Notes: generated by a model from the letters alone, not told the origin. 64,000 nucleotides of DNA from Streptomyces sp. CG 926 (GCF_003148825.1 NZ_QGGZ01000013.1:62001-126000), one strand, 5' to 3'; counted from the stretch's first letter, positions 17,004 to 25,864 are shown. Numbers and translations: made by a program.

Positions 17004-18124
17004 CGGCCCGCGCCGGCCGTGCGTGCGGTGGCGGGGGCGGCCGGAGCGGGCATGGGGTCGAAGACGTCCGTGCAGCGCGTCCACCGGGCGATCTCGCCGG
17101 AGAGGGGCGATGCGACGGTCTCGGGTGCGGAGGGCGGGTCGGTGCCCAGGAGCTGGTGGGTGCGGCAGTACTCGTCGTTGAAGACGGTGTCGAAGTACCG
17201 GTGCGGTCCGTCGGGGAAGACCGCGGCGATCCGGGTGCCGTCGGGCTGGGTGCGGGCGAGCCAGCCGGCGACGAGGGCGACGGCGCCGACGCTCCACCCG
17301 CCGGTGGCGAAATGCCTGGCCGCCAGCCTGCGGGCGGACCAGACGGCTTCGGCCGGAGCCACCCAGTGGACCTCGGAGAAGGCCGGGTAGTCCACGTTCC
17401 GGGGGTAGATCGAGGAGCCGAGGCCGCGCATGAGGCGGGGTCGGGCGGGCTGGCCGAAGATGGTCGAGCCGATCGTGTCGACGCCGACGAGGCGTAGCGC
17501 GGGGTTGGACTCGTGCAGCCGGCGGGCGATTCCGGAGGAGTGGCCGCCCGTGCCGACCGCGCACACCAGCACGTCCACCGTCCCCAGCTGGTCGGTCAGT
17601 TCGTCGGCGAGGGGGCGGTACGCGGCCACGTTGTCGGGGTTGTTGTACTGGTCGGGGCACCAGGCGCCCGGGTGTCGGCCGAGGAGCTCGGCGACCTTGC
17701 GGCGCCGTGCCTCCTGCCAGCCGCCTTCGGGATGCGGCTGGTCGACGATGTGGAGCCGTGCGCCGTGCGCCGTCAGCATCCGTTCCATGATCGGTTCCAT
17801 GCCGGGATCGGTAACCAGGTGCACGGGGTGTCCGTGGAGCACGCCGGCCGGGGCCAGACCGAGACCGAGCGTGCCGGAGGTGGACTCGATGATCGGCGCG
17901 CCGGGGCGCAGCGCACCGCGTTCGCGTGCCGTGTCGACCATGTACAGGGCGGCACGGTCCTTGATGCCCCCGGGGTTGAAGCCTTCGAGTTTGGCCCAGA
18001 AGCCGCGGGGGGCCGGGGTGAAGGGCTCGTCGATGAAGAGCACGGGGGTGTTGCCGACGGCTTTGAGCACGCTGTGCGGTGCGGGGGCCGCCGACGGGGA
18101 GACGGGCAGGGACAGTTCGGTCAT
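17000..18124 (-). CDS. PLP-dependent cysteine-synthase-family enzyme
   Basis: This 374-residue fold-type II PLP enzyme shows the cofactor lysine in NPGGIKDRAALYM, the substrate loop STSGTLGLGLA, the phosphate-binding GTGGHSSG and a C-terminal FPDGPHRYFDTVF region. Relatives make cysteine or diaminopropionate from O-activated serine; some serve siderophore pathways (SbnA type). Instead of the usual TSGNTG loop it has TSGTLG, so the exact substrate may differ. It is coupled by a 4-base overlap to an MFS exporter, and no other biosynthetic gene is adjacent. The ATG at 18124 is preferred over an upstream in-frame start. Confidence 0.87.
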   Translation of the reverse strand: MTELSLPVSPSAAPAPHSVLKAVGNTPVLFIDEPFTPAPRGFWAKLEGFNPGGIKDRAALYMVDTARERGALRPGAPIIESTSGTLGLGLAPAGVLHGHPVHLVTDPGMEPIMERMLTAHGARLHIVDQPHPEGGWQEARRRKVAELLGRHPGAWCPDQYNNPDNVAAYRPLADELTDQLGTVDVLVCAVGTGGHSSGIARRLHESNPALRLVGVDTIGSTIFGQPARPRLMRGLGSSIYPRNVDYPAFSEVHWVAPAEAVWSARRLAARHFATGGWSVGAVALVAGWLARTQPDGTRIAAVFPDGPHRYFDTVFNDEYCRTHQLLGTDPPSAPETVASPLSGEIARWTRCTDVFDPMPAPAAPATARTAGAGR

Positions 18125-18270
18125 CGCGGGTTGTCCTTCGTGCGGCACGGCGCGACCGGGAGCCCACCGGGACGCGGTGGGGAGGTGACGGACCGTGCAG
18201 GGTTGAGAGGGCGCGCGGGGACACTCCTGAATACGGCGCTACGGCAGCCGCGCGGAGGGCCCGGGCCCGC

Positions 18271-18666
18271 TCAGGTTCTGCTCACGCACGCCTTGCACAG
18301 CAGATCGCGGCCGGATCCGACCGCGGACGAGGCCGGCCCGTCCGCCGGGGCGTGATCGGCACGGGATGAACCGGTCTGCACGGAGGCCGGCTTGAGGACG
18401 GCCGCTCCATCGGGGGTCCTGCGCTCTTGCAGCTGAGTCGCGGTGTGATCGTCGGCGTGTTCGCAGGGACGGTCACCGTCAGGGCAGCCGACAGCGAGTT
18501 CCGGATGGGCTCCGGCCTGCGTGGCCGCCGAGGAGGGGACGGGTGCGCGGTGGTGGCCGCCGGTGTCGCACACGCCGAAGACCAGCGCGACCAGGGCGGC
18601 TGTCACGAGGACAGCCACCCAGCCGCCGTTCCGGCGGCCGTCACGTGACCACAGCACATTCCACAC
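18271..18666 (-). CDS. Small membrane-anchored Cys/His protein of unknown function
   Basis: The 131-residue product has a short basic start, one membrane segment (GWVAVLVTAALVALVFGV) and a hydrophilic extracytoplasmic part with several Cys and His (CDTGGHHR, VGCPDGDRPCEHADDH). It ends in LLCKACVSRT. Its architecture matches the proteins at 19089-19469 and 25964-26377. It begins at GTG 18666 next to a compact divergent promoter. The function is unknown; placement beside carbonic-anhydrase and copper genes hints at metal handling outside the cell. Confidence 0.6.
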   Translation of the reverse strand: MWNVLWSRDGRRNGGWVAVLVTAALVALVFGVCDTGGHHRAPVPSSAATQAGAHPELAVGCPDGDRPCEHADDHTATQLQERRTPDGAAVLKPASVQTGSSRADHAPADGPASSAVGSGRDLLCKACVSRT

Positions 18667-18692
18667 AGTGATCTCGACGCTACCGTGTGTGC

Positions 18693-18800
18693 ATGAAGAG
18701 TGCCCGGCTGTCGCGTTCCGTGACGTGGTGTGTCCCGGCGGTCGGATGCGACGCGGACCCCCATGTCACAGCGGGAGCCGGCGGATCTACGCAGCCGTGA
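18693..18800 (+). CDS. Possible 35-residue peptide
   Basis: ATG 18693 opens MKSARLSRSVTWCVPAVGCD and ends 36 codons later in TGA. It lies immediately downstream of the divergent promoter serving the gene at 18666, 26 bases from it, without a clear ribosome site, so leaderless expression would be needed. It has two cysteines and no known family. The rest of the 18667-19088 interval shows nothing else I can name. Confidence 0.25.
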   Translation: MKSARLSRSVTWCVPAVGCDADPHVTAGAGGSTQP

Positions 18801-19088
18801 AGCATGGTCGCCGCCGTGTGTGTCGATTCACCGCTTGGGGTGAACGCGTACCTCCGGGTTGCCGTGCGCGGTGTCGAGGACGGGAAGAGTGTGGCCTCGG
18901 CTCCACTGGGGTCGTGACGTGCGGGGGAGTGCCGGATGTCCGCACCGGCCGACGTCCGGGCCGGCTCCAGTCTGCACACCGGGCTCCCGCCGGGACGTGG
19001 CCCGTTCGCCCGGGGCGCCACGTGGGCCGTCGCCACGGCGCGGTAACGTTTGGGCAACGAGCCGCATGCTGAGGAGGTGGAGGGCACG

Positions 19089-19469
19089 ATGCGACGCACA
19101 GCAGCCCTTCTCCTCCTGCTCGTCGCGGCGGTCTTCGTCCACGCGGCCGTTCCGCACCACTCGGTGGCCGCGTCCTTGGTGAACACCGCGACCGCCGCGC
19201 CGGTGGAGAGCAGGGCGACCGCGCCGGGCAGCCATGCGCAGAGCATCGGTCAAGAGCCCCTGCACCACGACGCCGTCGGCGAGCCCGCGATGGCGCGCGG
19301 ACAGAGCGGCACCCTCGACGACGCACCCTCGGTGCTCCTCGACGAAGAGGGTCCGGCAGCCGGATCCGCGGAGCCTGCGCCGCCGCTCGACCGCACGGCC
19401 AGGAACAGCTGGAGCCCCGCGGCGCCGGCGCAGCCTGCCGCCGCGTCACTGCAGACCTTCCGCTGCTGA
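19089..19469 (+). CDS. Small exported His-containing protein preceding carbonic anhydrase
   Basis: This 126-residue product starts with a signal or anchor segment (MRRTAALLLLLVAAVFVHAA) and continues as an extracytoplasmic, low-complexity chain with His clusters (VPHHS, EPLHHD) and a terminal Cys (LQTFRC). A GAGGAGGTGGAGGG ribosome site precedes the ATG. It lies 126 bases upstream of the beta-carbonic anhydrase gene in the same direction. The end resembles LQVLRI of the protein at 25964, which also neighbours a carbonic anhydrase. No named family is known to me. Confidence 0.6.
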   Translation: MRRTAALLLLLVAAVFVHAAVPHHSVAASLVNTATAAPVESRATAPGSHAQSIGQEPLHHDAVGEPAMARGQSGTLDDAPSVLLDEEGPAAGSAEPAPPLDRTARNSWSPAAPAQPAAASLQTFRC

Positions 19470-19595
19470 GCGGCCTCACGCCGCAGACCGCCCCAGCCCC
19501 TTTTCGGCCCGCCCTTCGTGGGCCGGCCCTGCACGGGACCGGTCTGCGCGCGCACCTGCTCCTACCTGCCGCAACGAGCATGTGAGGCCGACCTC

Positions 19596-20204
19596 ATGCA
19601 GTCCCTGATCGACCATGCCCGCGCCTTCCCGGTGAAGATCGCCGAGACGTCGCACGACTTCTCCCACCTCGCCCGGGGCCAGCGCCCGATGGCCGCCTTC
19701 GTCTCCTGCTCCGACTCCCGGGTCATCCCCTCGCTGATCACCGGGGCGCGTCCCGGTGAACTCTTCGAGGTGCGTACGGCGGGCAACATCGTGCCCCGCT
19801 ATCGCGCATCCGCCGCCTGCGCGGTGGCCGCCAGCCTGGAGTTCGCCGTCAAAGTCCTCAAGGTGCCCGACATCGTCGTGTGCGGTCACTCCCACTGCGG
19901 CGCGGTGCAAGGGCTCATGCACCGGCAGAGCCTGGAAGCGCTGCCGCTGATGCAGCGGTGGCTGGTCGGCGCCGGCCGCGCGGTCCGCAGGCCGGCCACC
20001 GACCGGATCGAGCCCGTCGGCGCCGACCCCGTGCAGGTCGCGCAGGCACACCTGCTCGCGCAGCTCGACCATCTGCGGAGCTATCCGTGGGTTTCGCAGC
20101 GACTGGTCGTCGGCCGCCTGCGGCTGCACGCCTGGTACTACACCGTCGACACCGGTGAGGTCCTGGCCTGCCAGCCCGGTTCTCGCGTGTTCCGGAGGCT
20201 CTGA
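19596..20204 (+). CDS. Beta-class carbonic anhydrase
   Basis: The 202-residue enzyme interconverts CO2 and bicarbonate. Zinc and catalytic residues are in place: CSDSR (Cys, Asp-Arg dyad) near residues 37-41 and GHSHCG (His, Cys) near 102-107. EVRTAGNIVPRY completes the site. ATG 19596 begins at the family's usual N-terminal helix. The stop overlaps the SulP gene start (TGATG), a common actinomycete pair in which the anhydrase supplies or consumes the bicarbonate moved by the transporter. Confidence 0.93.
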   Translation: MQSLIDHARAFPVKIAETSHDFSHLARGQRPMAAFVSCSDSRVIPSLITGARPGELFEVRTAGNIVPRYRASAACAVAASLEFAVKVLKVPDIVVCGHSHCGAVQGLMHRQSLEALPLMQRWLVGAGRAVRRPATDRIEPVGADPVQVAQAHLLAQLDHLRSYPWVSQRLVVGRLRLHAWYYTVDTGEVLACQPGSRVFRRL

Positions 20205-21754
20205 TGGGATCCCGAGCCCGTACGAGGGCCTCCGACCGCCACAACAGCGCATCGCAAGGGAGGGGCGACGGGCGACGCGCTCGTCGTGGGTCCCGAGGGG
20301 CGGCCATGTTTGCACTGTCGAGTGACGTTTCCGCCTCGGTCGTCGTCTTCCTCGTCGCTCTGCCCCTCTGCGTGGGCGTGGCGGTCGCATCGGGCGTGCC
20401 GGCCGAACTCGGACTGGTCACCGGGATCGTCGGAGGTCTGGTGACGGGGCTTCTGCCGGGCAGCAGCCTCCAGGTCAGCGGCCCGGCCGCCGGCCTGACC
20501 GTCCTGGTGGCCGAGGCCGTGCGGTCCTACGGCCTGGCCGCCCTCGGGCTGATCGTCGTAGCGACCGGCCTCCTGCAACTCCTGCTCGGCGTGTTGCGGC
20601 TGGGGCGCTGGTTCCGGGCGATCTCGTTGTCGGTCGTGGAGGGCATGCTCGCGGGCATCGGCCTGGTGATCATCGCGGGGCAGCTCTTCGCCATGGCCGA
20701 CCGGCCCGCCCCGCCGACCGGCCCGGACAAGCTGCTCGGCCTTCCCGCGCTGGCGGCCGCGGTCATCGCTTCCCCCGGTGCGCGAACGGCCTTCTGCCTG
20801 GGCGCCGGGGTGATCGCCGTCATCGTCGCGTGGCCGTACCTGCCCGAGGTCGTCCGCACGGTGCCCGGCGCCCTGGTCGGTGTCGGTCTCGCCGTCGTTG
20901 CCACCCAGATGCTGGACCTGCCGGTGGAGACCGTGAAGATCAGTGGAATCCTGGAGGCCGTCACCACGCCGGACTTCACCCTGCTGCCCTCGTTGCCCGC
21001 CCTCTTCCTGGTCGGCACGATCACGGCCTTCACCCTGATCGCCTCGGCGGAGAGCCTCTTCAGCGCGGCGGCCGTCGATCGGCTCCACAACGGTCCGCGC
21101 ACCGACTTCGACAAGGAACTGATCGCCCAAGGCGCGGGCAACACCGTCTCCGGTCTGCTCGGCGCCCTGCCGCTGACGGCGGTCATCGTTCGCTCCTCCG
21201 CCAACGTCCGGGCCGGCGCCCGGACCAAGGTCTCACGCGTACTGCACGGTGTGTGGCTGCTGTTGTTCGTCATGCTCCTGCCCGGTGTCCTGGCCATGAT
21301 CCCCGTTGCCGCGCTCGCCGGAGTCCTCGTCCATGCAGGGGTGAAGCTGCTTCCCGTGAAGCAATTCGTTCCCCTGTGGCGGCGACACCGCGGGGAGGCT
21401 CTGGTGCTGCTCGCGACAGCGCTCGGCGTCCTGGGCGTCGGGATGTTCGAGGGTGTCCTGATCGGACTGGGGCTGTCCGTGGTCAAGACGGCGTGGGACA
21501 CCTCCCGCGTGAAGATCGAAACGGTGGGGATCCGGCCGGACGAACTGACCGTGAAGATCAGCGGCAACGCGACCTTCCTCAATCTGCCGAGGCTCCTCGA
21601 CGCACTGGAGGCCCTGCCGTCCGGCTGCCCGATCCGCCTGGACATGACGGATCTGCGCCATCGCGACCACGCCTGCACCATGGCCCTCCTGTCCTGGGTC
21701 GAACGCCGGGACGGCCAGGACGTGACCCTCGTCCAGCTCACTCCGTCCCTCTGA
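20204..21754 (+). CDS. SulP-family anion (probably bicarbonate) transporter
   Basis: This 516-residue protein has about eleven membrane helices, the SulP signature region (VALPLCVGVAVASGVPAELG, then SGPAAGLTVLVAEAV), the conserved FGALPLTAVIVRSSANV-type loop here as LLGALPLTAVIVRSSANVR, and a C-terminal STAS-like domain (ELTVKISGNATFLNLPRLLD, RLDMTDLRHRDHACTMALLS). Coupling to carbonic anhydrase through TGATG suggests bicarbonate rather than sulfate as the substrate. GTG or ATG starts further in are possible: the first 34 residues are basic and may not be translated, with MFALSSDVSASVVVFL at residue 35 as the alternative. Confidence 0.9.
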   Translation: MGSRARTRASDRHNSASQGRGDGRRARRGSRGAAMFALSSDVSASVVVFLVALPLCVGVAVASGVPAELGLVTGIVGGLVTGLLPGSSLQVSGPAAGLTVLVAEAVRSYGLAALGLIVVATGLLQLLLGVLRLGRWFRAISLSVVEGMLAGIGLVIIAGQLFAMADRPAPPTGPDKLLGLPALAAAVIASPGARTAFCLGAGVIAVIVAWPYLPEVVRTVPGALVGVGLAVVATQMLDLPVETVKISGILEAVTTPDFTLLPSLPALFLVGTITAFTLIASAESLFSAAAVDRLHNGPRTDFDKELIAQGAGNTVSGLLGALPLTAVIVRSSANVRAGARTKVSRVLHGVWLLLFVMLLPGVLAMIPVAALAGVLVHAGVKLLPVKQFVPLWRRHRGEALVLLATALGVLGVGMFEGVLIGLGLSVVKTAWDTSRVKIETVGIRPDELTVKISGNATFLNLPRLLDALEALPSGCPIRLDMTDLRHRDHACTMALLSWVERRDGQDVTLVQLTPSL

Positions 21755-21810
21755 CCCGAGGTGTGGGGGTGGGCCACGGCTGCCTGCCCCCACTCCATTG
21801 ATTCAGACTT

Positions 21811-21838
21811 TCCTGAATTCAGGATTCTATGTACTGTC
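21811..21838 (+). promoter_or_regulatory. Shared metal-regulon promoter/operator, copy 2
   Basis: TCCTGAATTCAGGA (21811-21824) is a perfect 14-base palindrome. It runs into TTCTATGTACTGT, so the block is again AATTCAGGAT, three bases, then ATGTACTGT, as at 15373-15398 and 38261. It lies about 50-75 bases before the methyltransferase-like gene, and TATGTA is placed to serve as its -10 box. Confidence 0.65.
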
Positions 21839-21887
21839 GAGTCGTGTCGAGGATCTCGGCCGCGGACACCCGTAGATGGAGGAACCC

Positions 21888-22517
21888 GTGGAGAACTGGT
21901 CGTGGGTCGCGCTGACCCTCTTCGTGGCCTGGGCGGTGACGGCTTTCGGAGCCCGCTCCGTCCTGCACCGCCGCCGTACGGGCGACACCGGGTTCCGGGG
22001 CATCTCGGGCCGGCCCGGATCCGCTCCGTGGTGGGCGGGGGTCTTGTTCGTCCTCGCCCTGATCGGCGGCCCGGCAGCGCCTCTGGCCGCTCTCGCCGGG
22101 ATGCTCGAACTGCCGGGCACCGAAGGCAACGGCGGTCTGCAGTGGGGCGGGCTGCTCGTGGCCCTGGTGGGCATGGCCGCCACGTTCGTCGCCCAGAGTG
22201 CGATGGGATCCTCCTGGCGCGTCGGAGTCGACGCCGACGAGCGCACCGAACTCGTCACCTCCGGCCTCTTCGCGCACGTCCGCAACCCGGTCTTCACCGC
22301 GATGACCGTCACTGCCGCGGGACTTGCGGCGATGGTGCCCAACCTCGTCGCCGTCCTCGCGTGGTCGGTCCTCGTCGTCGCGATCGAACTCCAGGTCCGC
22401 GTGGTGGAGGAGCCCTACCTGGCGCGGGTCCACGGTCCTGCCTACGCCCGCTATGCCACGCGGGCAGGGCGCTTCGTCCCCGGTGTCGGACGGAGCGTCA
22501 GCCGTGCCGGTGCCTGA
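21888..22517 (+). CDS. Isoprenylcysteine carboxyl methyltransferase-like membrane protein
   Basis: This roughly 209-residue protein has five membrane segments and the C-terminal signature of the ICMT/PEMT-like family: VTSGLFAHVRNPVFTAMTVT (the RNP motif), then VEEPYLARVHGPAYARYATR near the end, binding S-adenosylmethionine. In bacteria the substrates are unknown, and several relatives sit in metal-resistance loci. GTG 21888 is favoured because GGAGGA lies 5 bases upstream; ATG 21876 is the alternative. Its promoter has the same operator as two CmtR-like genes, so it is probably metal-induced. Confidence 0.82.
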   Translation: MENWSWVALTLFVAWAVTAFGARSVLHRRRTGDTGFRGISGRPGSAPWWAGVLFVLALIGGPAAPLAALAGMLELPGTEGNGGLQWGGLLVALVGMAATFVAQSAMGSSWRVGVDADERTELVTSGLFAHVRNPVFTAMTVTAAGLAAMVPNLVAVLAWSVLVVAIELQVRVVEEPYLARVHGPAYARYATRAGRFVPGVGRSVSRAGA

Positions 22518-22520
22518 TTC

Positions 22521-23360
22521 TCACCGCGCATCGGGACGGGTGAGGAAGCCGATGAGCGCGGCAGTGGTCTCGGCAGGATGGGTGAGCAGCCCACCGTGCG
22601 CCGCACCTGCCACCACGGCCAACTCGCCCTGCGGCAGCGCCTCGACGGCCACCCGGCCGGTGCGCGGCGGGAAGTACAGGTCATGCTCGAAGGTCAGTAC
22701 CAGCGTGGGCACCTGGATGCCGGCGAGGGATGCGAGCCGGTCGGGGGCGCGGAGCCAGCCGTCCGACGCCGCCGACTGTCCGGCCGCGCCTTCGGGGGAG
22801 GCCCACACACCGTCCTGTGCTCCGAGCAGTTCGAGCCAGCCCCGTACCTGCTCCTCGTCGTCGCGGAGCACCGGCGCGGGGAGCGAACTGAGCAGCGTCT
22901 GCAGCCGCATGAAGGCCGGCGGGAGGCTTCCGGTCGCCGCGATCAGCTCCGCCTCCGTGTCCAGCACCGCCTCCACCACGCCCGTCGTCGGCCCCGCACC
23001 CGCCATCAGCACCAGCGACCGTACGAGGTCGGGCCGGGTCCGCGCGAGGAGTTCCGCCGTGAAACTGCCCAACGAGTACCCCACCACCGCCGCCCGGTGG
23101 ACGCCGAGAACGTCCAGCAGCGCTGCCAGATCACCGGCCAGGTCCTCCATCGAGTACGGGGCCGGCGGCGCGTCCGAGGGGGCGACCCCGCGCGCCGCGT
23201 ACGTCACGACCTCGTACCCGGCGCGGACCAGTGCGTCCCGTACACCGCAGAACTCCCAGGCGACCGGCGGCATTCCCGTGCCGCCCGCCAGAACCACCAC
23301 GGGCCCGGCCCCCGTTCGCACGTATGCGATGCGCACACCGTTCACCACGACCGAGTCCAT
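22521..23360 (-). CDS. Alpha/beta hydrolase
   Basis: The 279-residue enzyme has the classical alpha/beta-hydrolase order: VVVLAGGTGMP (oxyanion region), the nucleophile elbow VGYSLGSF with Ser near residue 95, the acidic residue in LTFEHDLYFPP and the catalytic His in VAGAAHGGLLTHP. It has no signal peptide. Its end meets the end of the methyltransferase-like gene 4 bases away, so the two converge. The substrate cannot be read from the sequence. Confidence 0.88.
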   Translation of the reverse strand: MDSVVVNGVRIAYVRTGAGPVVVLAGGTGMPPVAWEFCGVRDALVRAGYEVVTYAARGVAPSDAPPAPYSMEDLAGDLAALLDVLGVHRAAVVGYSLGSFTAELLARTRPDLVRSLVLMAGAGPTTGVVEAVLDTEAELIAATGSLPPAFMRLQTLLSSLPAPVLRDDEEQVRGWLELLGAQDGVWASPEGAAGQSAASDGWLRAPDRLASLAGIQVPTLVLTFEHDLYFPPRTGRVAVEALPQGELAVVAGAAHGGLLTHPAETTAALIGFLTRPDAR

Positions 23361-23539
23361 TCCCCCACCTTCCGACGCGACCTGAGCGTGCTCCCCAGCA
23401 TCACCACCGGAGCCGAAAGCTCAAGTCCCGCCACCGCCCTCTCGTGTCCTCGACGCCACCACCCCGCCCCACTGCCACGCTGCCGACACCGGCCGCCCGA
23501 CACGGACAGCACCGATCCAGTACCAGGAGGAACACCCAC

Positions 23540-24481
23540 ATGCCACACGGCCACAGCCACGGCTCCGACCCGGACGGAGGGGACGGGCACGCGCACGGAC
23601 CCAGGATCGGCAGTGCCGGCGAGCGCCACCAGAAGCCCCTGGCGATCGCGTTCGCCATCACGGCCGCCTACGCGCTGGTCGAGGTCGTCGCAGGCTTCAC
23701 CACCGGCTCACTCGCCCTGATCAGCGACGCCGCGCACATGGGGACCGACGTGCTGGGGCTCGGCCTCGCGCTCGCCGCCATCCACCTCGCCAAGCGGCCG
23801 GCCGCGGGCCAGCGGACGTACGGCACCTACCGGCTCGAGGTCCTGGCCGCCGTGATCAACGGCCTGCTGCTGTTCGGCGTCGCCTTCTACGTCCTCTACG
23901 AAGCGGTCGAGAGGTTCCGCAACCCGACCGAGGTCCCGGGCGTGCCCATGCTCGTCGTCGCCGTGATCGGCCTCGTCGTCAACCTGATCTCCTTCCGCCT
24001 GCTGAGCGCCGGCGCGAAGGAGAGCCTCAACCTCAAGGGCGCCTACCTCGAAGTCTTCGCCGACATGCTCGGATCCGTCGGAGTCATCATCGGCGCCGTC
24101 GTGATCTGGACGACCGGCTTCCAGTACGCCGACCCGATCGTCGGCACCGTGATCGGTCTGTTCATCCTGCCGCGCACCTGGAAGCTGATGCGCCAGGCCC
24201 TGCGGATCATCATGGAGGTGGCCCCGCCGGACGTGGACGTCGAGGCCGCCACCCGTGACCTGGCAGCCATCCCCGGTGTGATTCAGGTCCACGACCTGCA
24301 CATCTGGACCATCACCAGCGGCATGGAGGCGGCCTCCGCCCACATCGTCATCAAGGAGGGCGCGGACTGGCACGCCGTTCTCGACCAGAGCCGTCAGATC
24401 CTCGCCGAGACCTACGGGGTCACCCACCCCACCATCCAGGTCGAGCCGGCGGACCACACGGAAGTGTCCCCGGGCTTCTGA
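23540..24481 (+). CDS. Cation diffusion facilitator (zinc/cadmium/cobalt exporter)
   Basis: The 313-residue antiporter has a His-rich start (MPHGHSHGSDPDGGDGHAHG), six membrane helices and a C-terminal metal-binding domain. Transport-site motifs are SDAAHMGTD in helix 2 and EVFADMLGS in helix 5; the second usually begins with His (HxxxD) but here has Phe-Ala-Asp after Glu-Val, which may shift metal preference. The cytoplasmic domain shows VHDLHIWTITSG and HIVIKEG. AGGAGGA precedes ATG 23540. It is of the CzcD/ZitB type and probably exports Zn, Cd or Co from the cytoplasm. Confidence 0.92.
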   Translation: MPHGHSHGSDPDGGDGHAHGPRIGSAGERHQKPLAIAFAITAAYALVEVVAGFTTGSLALISDAAHMGTDVLGLGLALAAIHLAKRPAAGQRTYGTYRLEVLAAVINGLLLFGVAFYVLYEAVERFRNPTEVPGVPMLVVAVIGLVVNLISFRLLSAGAKESLNLKGAYLEVFADMLGSVGVIIGAVVIWTTGFQYADPIVGTVIGLFILPRTWKLMRQALRIIMEVAPPDVDVEAATRDLAAIPGVIQVHDLHIWTITSGMEAASAHIVIKEGADWHAVLDQSRQILAETYGVTHPTIQVEPADHTEVSPGF

Positions 24482-24510
24482 CAGGGAAGGAAGCCGGTGG
24501 TTGAGAACCC

Positions 24511-24542
24511 GTCGGGCGGACCGCACGCGCGGTCCGCCCGAC
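24511..24542. terminator. Bidirectional terminator between CDF and DUF305 genes
   Basis: Perfect 14-base arms (24511-24524, starting GTCGGGCGGACC, and 24529-24542) enclose an ACGC loop, placed between converging gene ends 30 bases after the CDF stop and 4 bases from the DUF305 stop. Confidence 0.8.
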
Positions 24543-24545
24543 CGG

Positions 24546-25223
24546 TCAGTGGTGCTGCGGCGCGGACGCCGCCGGCTGCTCGGCAACGAGCGTCACCGGC
24601 TGGGCGCCGCGTTTGGTGAGCATGCCGTTCATCAGGTCGATCTCGGCCTGCTGAGCCAGCACGATCCCCTCGGCCAACGCCTTCACCTGGTCGTTCTTGC
24701 CCTGCTTCACGGCAGCCTCGGCCATGACGACCCCGCCCCGGTGGTGCGGGATCATCAGCTGGAGGTAGAGGACCTCGGCATCCCGGCCCTTGGCGGCCTT
24801 CAGCTGCTCCAGCTGTGCCCGGGTGGCCATGCCCGGCATCTCGGTGACGGCCATCCCGCTGCCGTGCCCGTCCATCCAGGCCATCGCCCCCTCGGGGGCG
24901 AGCTTCGGCGACTGCCACATGTCGAGCCAGCCCAGCATCATGCCGCGCTGGTTGGCCTGGGTGTTGATGACGTCGAAGGCCAGGGTCCGGACCTCCTCGT
25001 CGGTGGTGTTCTCGCGAACGAGGAAGGACATCTCCACGGCCTGCTGGTGGTGGGCCGCCATGTCACGGGAGAAGCCCGTGTCCGCGGCCGTCGCCGGTGC
25101 GGGGCCGGTGGTGGCCGCGCCACCGGAGGGGAAGGCGAACACCACCGCACCCGCCACCGAGCAGAGCAGCAGCCATACGAGACCCCAGGCCGCCCAGCGG
25201 GGCCGGTGCGCGGAGCCGCTCAC
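24546..25223 (-). CDS. DUF305 exported four-helix protein
   Basis: This 225-residue protein has a membrane anchor or signal (GLVWLLLCSVAGAVVFAF) and a DUF305 domain with its two hallmark His motifs, FSRDMAAHHQQAVEMS and LMIPHHRGGVVMA, which resemble ferritin-like metal sites. The tail is Ala/Pro/His-rich (APQHH). DUF305 proteins are exported and often accompany copper genes; metal binding is inferred from the paired His-His. GTG 25223 overlaps the stop of the DUF3105 gene as GTGA, so they form one operon. Confidence 0.9.
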   Translation of the reverse strand: MSGSAHRPRWAAWGLVWLLLCSVAGAVVFAFPSGGAATTGPAPATAADTGFSRDMAAHHQQAVEMSFLVRENTTDEEVRTLAFDVINTQANQRGMMLGWLDMWQSPKLAPEGAMAWMDGHGSGMAVTEMPGMATRAQLEQLKAAKGRDAEVLYLQLMIPHHRGGVVMAEAAVKQGKNDQVKALAEGIVLAQQAEIDLMNGMLTKRGAQPVTLVAEQPAASAPQHH

Positions 25224-25864
25224 GCGGTCAGACCGTTCGTGCAGGCCGCGCCGGGCTCCGGAGTCTGCGGTCCCTGAACGTACTTGGTCAGGAAGGCGTT
25301 CACCCGGGGGTCGGAGGCGCTGTCGACGCTGACCTGCTTGCCCCAGGCCGACAGGGTGATCGGACCGGCCTGCTTCGAGTGGGGGCTCAACAGGGTGTAG
25401 GGGGTCTTCCGTACGCGCTCGCCCAAGGACTTGACGTCGTCCGGCGCGGCCTTGTCGCTGTACGTGATCCAGACGGCGCCGTGCTCCATGGCGTGGACGG
25501 CGTTCTCCTGCGGGACCTCCTTCTCGTACACGTCCCCGTTGCAGTTCATCCACCGCTGGGAGTGATCGCCGCCCGCAGCCGGGGTCATCGGATAGGTCAC
25601 GGCCTGGGTGACGTGGTTCTGCGAGAGCTTGTCCCAGGTCTTCTCCCCGTCGATGGGGGCGGCCTTGGCGGCTTCCTTCCGCTGTTCTTCGCCCTTGATG
25701 GTGAAGAGCAGATAGGTGGTACCGCCGGCGAGGGCGGCGAAGATGAGACCGCAGACGACCACAGTGATGATCTTGTTGCGGCGGTCGCGCGCCGCCTGGG
25801 CGCGGCGGACGGCATCGAGCTTGGCGCGTCGCTGTGCGGCGGCGCTGTTCTTGGGCAGGCCCAT
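25220..25864 (-). CDS. DUF3105 membrane-anchored protein
   Basis: The 214-residue protein has a basic cytoplasmic start (AQRRAKLDAVRRAQAARDRR), one membrane helix (IITVVVCGLIFAALAGGTTY) and the DUF3105 extracytoplasmic domain. That domain shows NHVTQAVTYPMTPAAGGDHS, WMNCNGDVYEKEVPQENAVH, AMEHGAVWITY and a final Cys (GAACTNG), probably disulfide-linked to NCNG. The function is unknown in general; the constant His residues and coupling to DUF305 suggest metal-related work outside the membrane. AAGGA precedes ATG 25864. Confidence 0.88.
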   Translation of the reverse strand: MGLPKNSAAAQRRAKLDAVRRAQAARDRRNKIITVVVCGLIFAALAGGTTYLLFTIKGEEQRKEAAKAAPIDGEKTWDKLSQNHVTQAVTYPMTPAAGGDHSQRWMNCNGDVYEKEVPQENAVHAMEHGAVWITYSDKAAPDDVKSLGERVRKTPYTLLSPHSKQAGPITLSAWGKQVSVDSASDPRVNAFLTKYVQGPQTPEPGAACTNGLTA

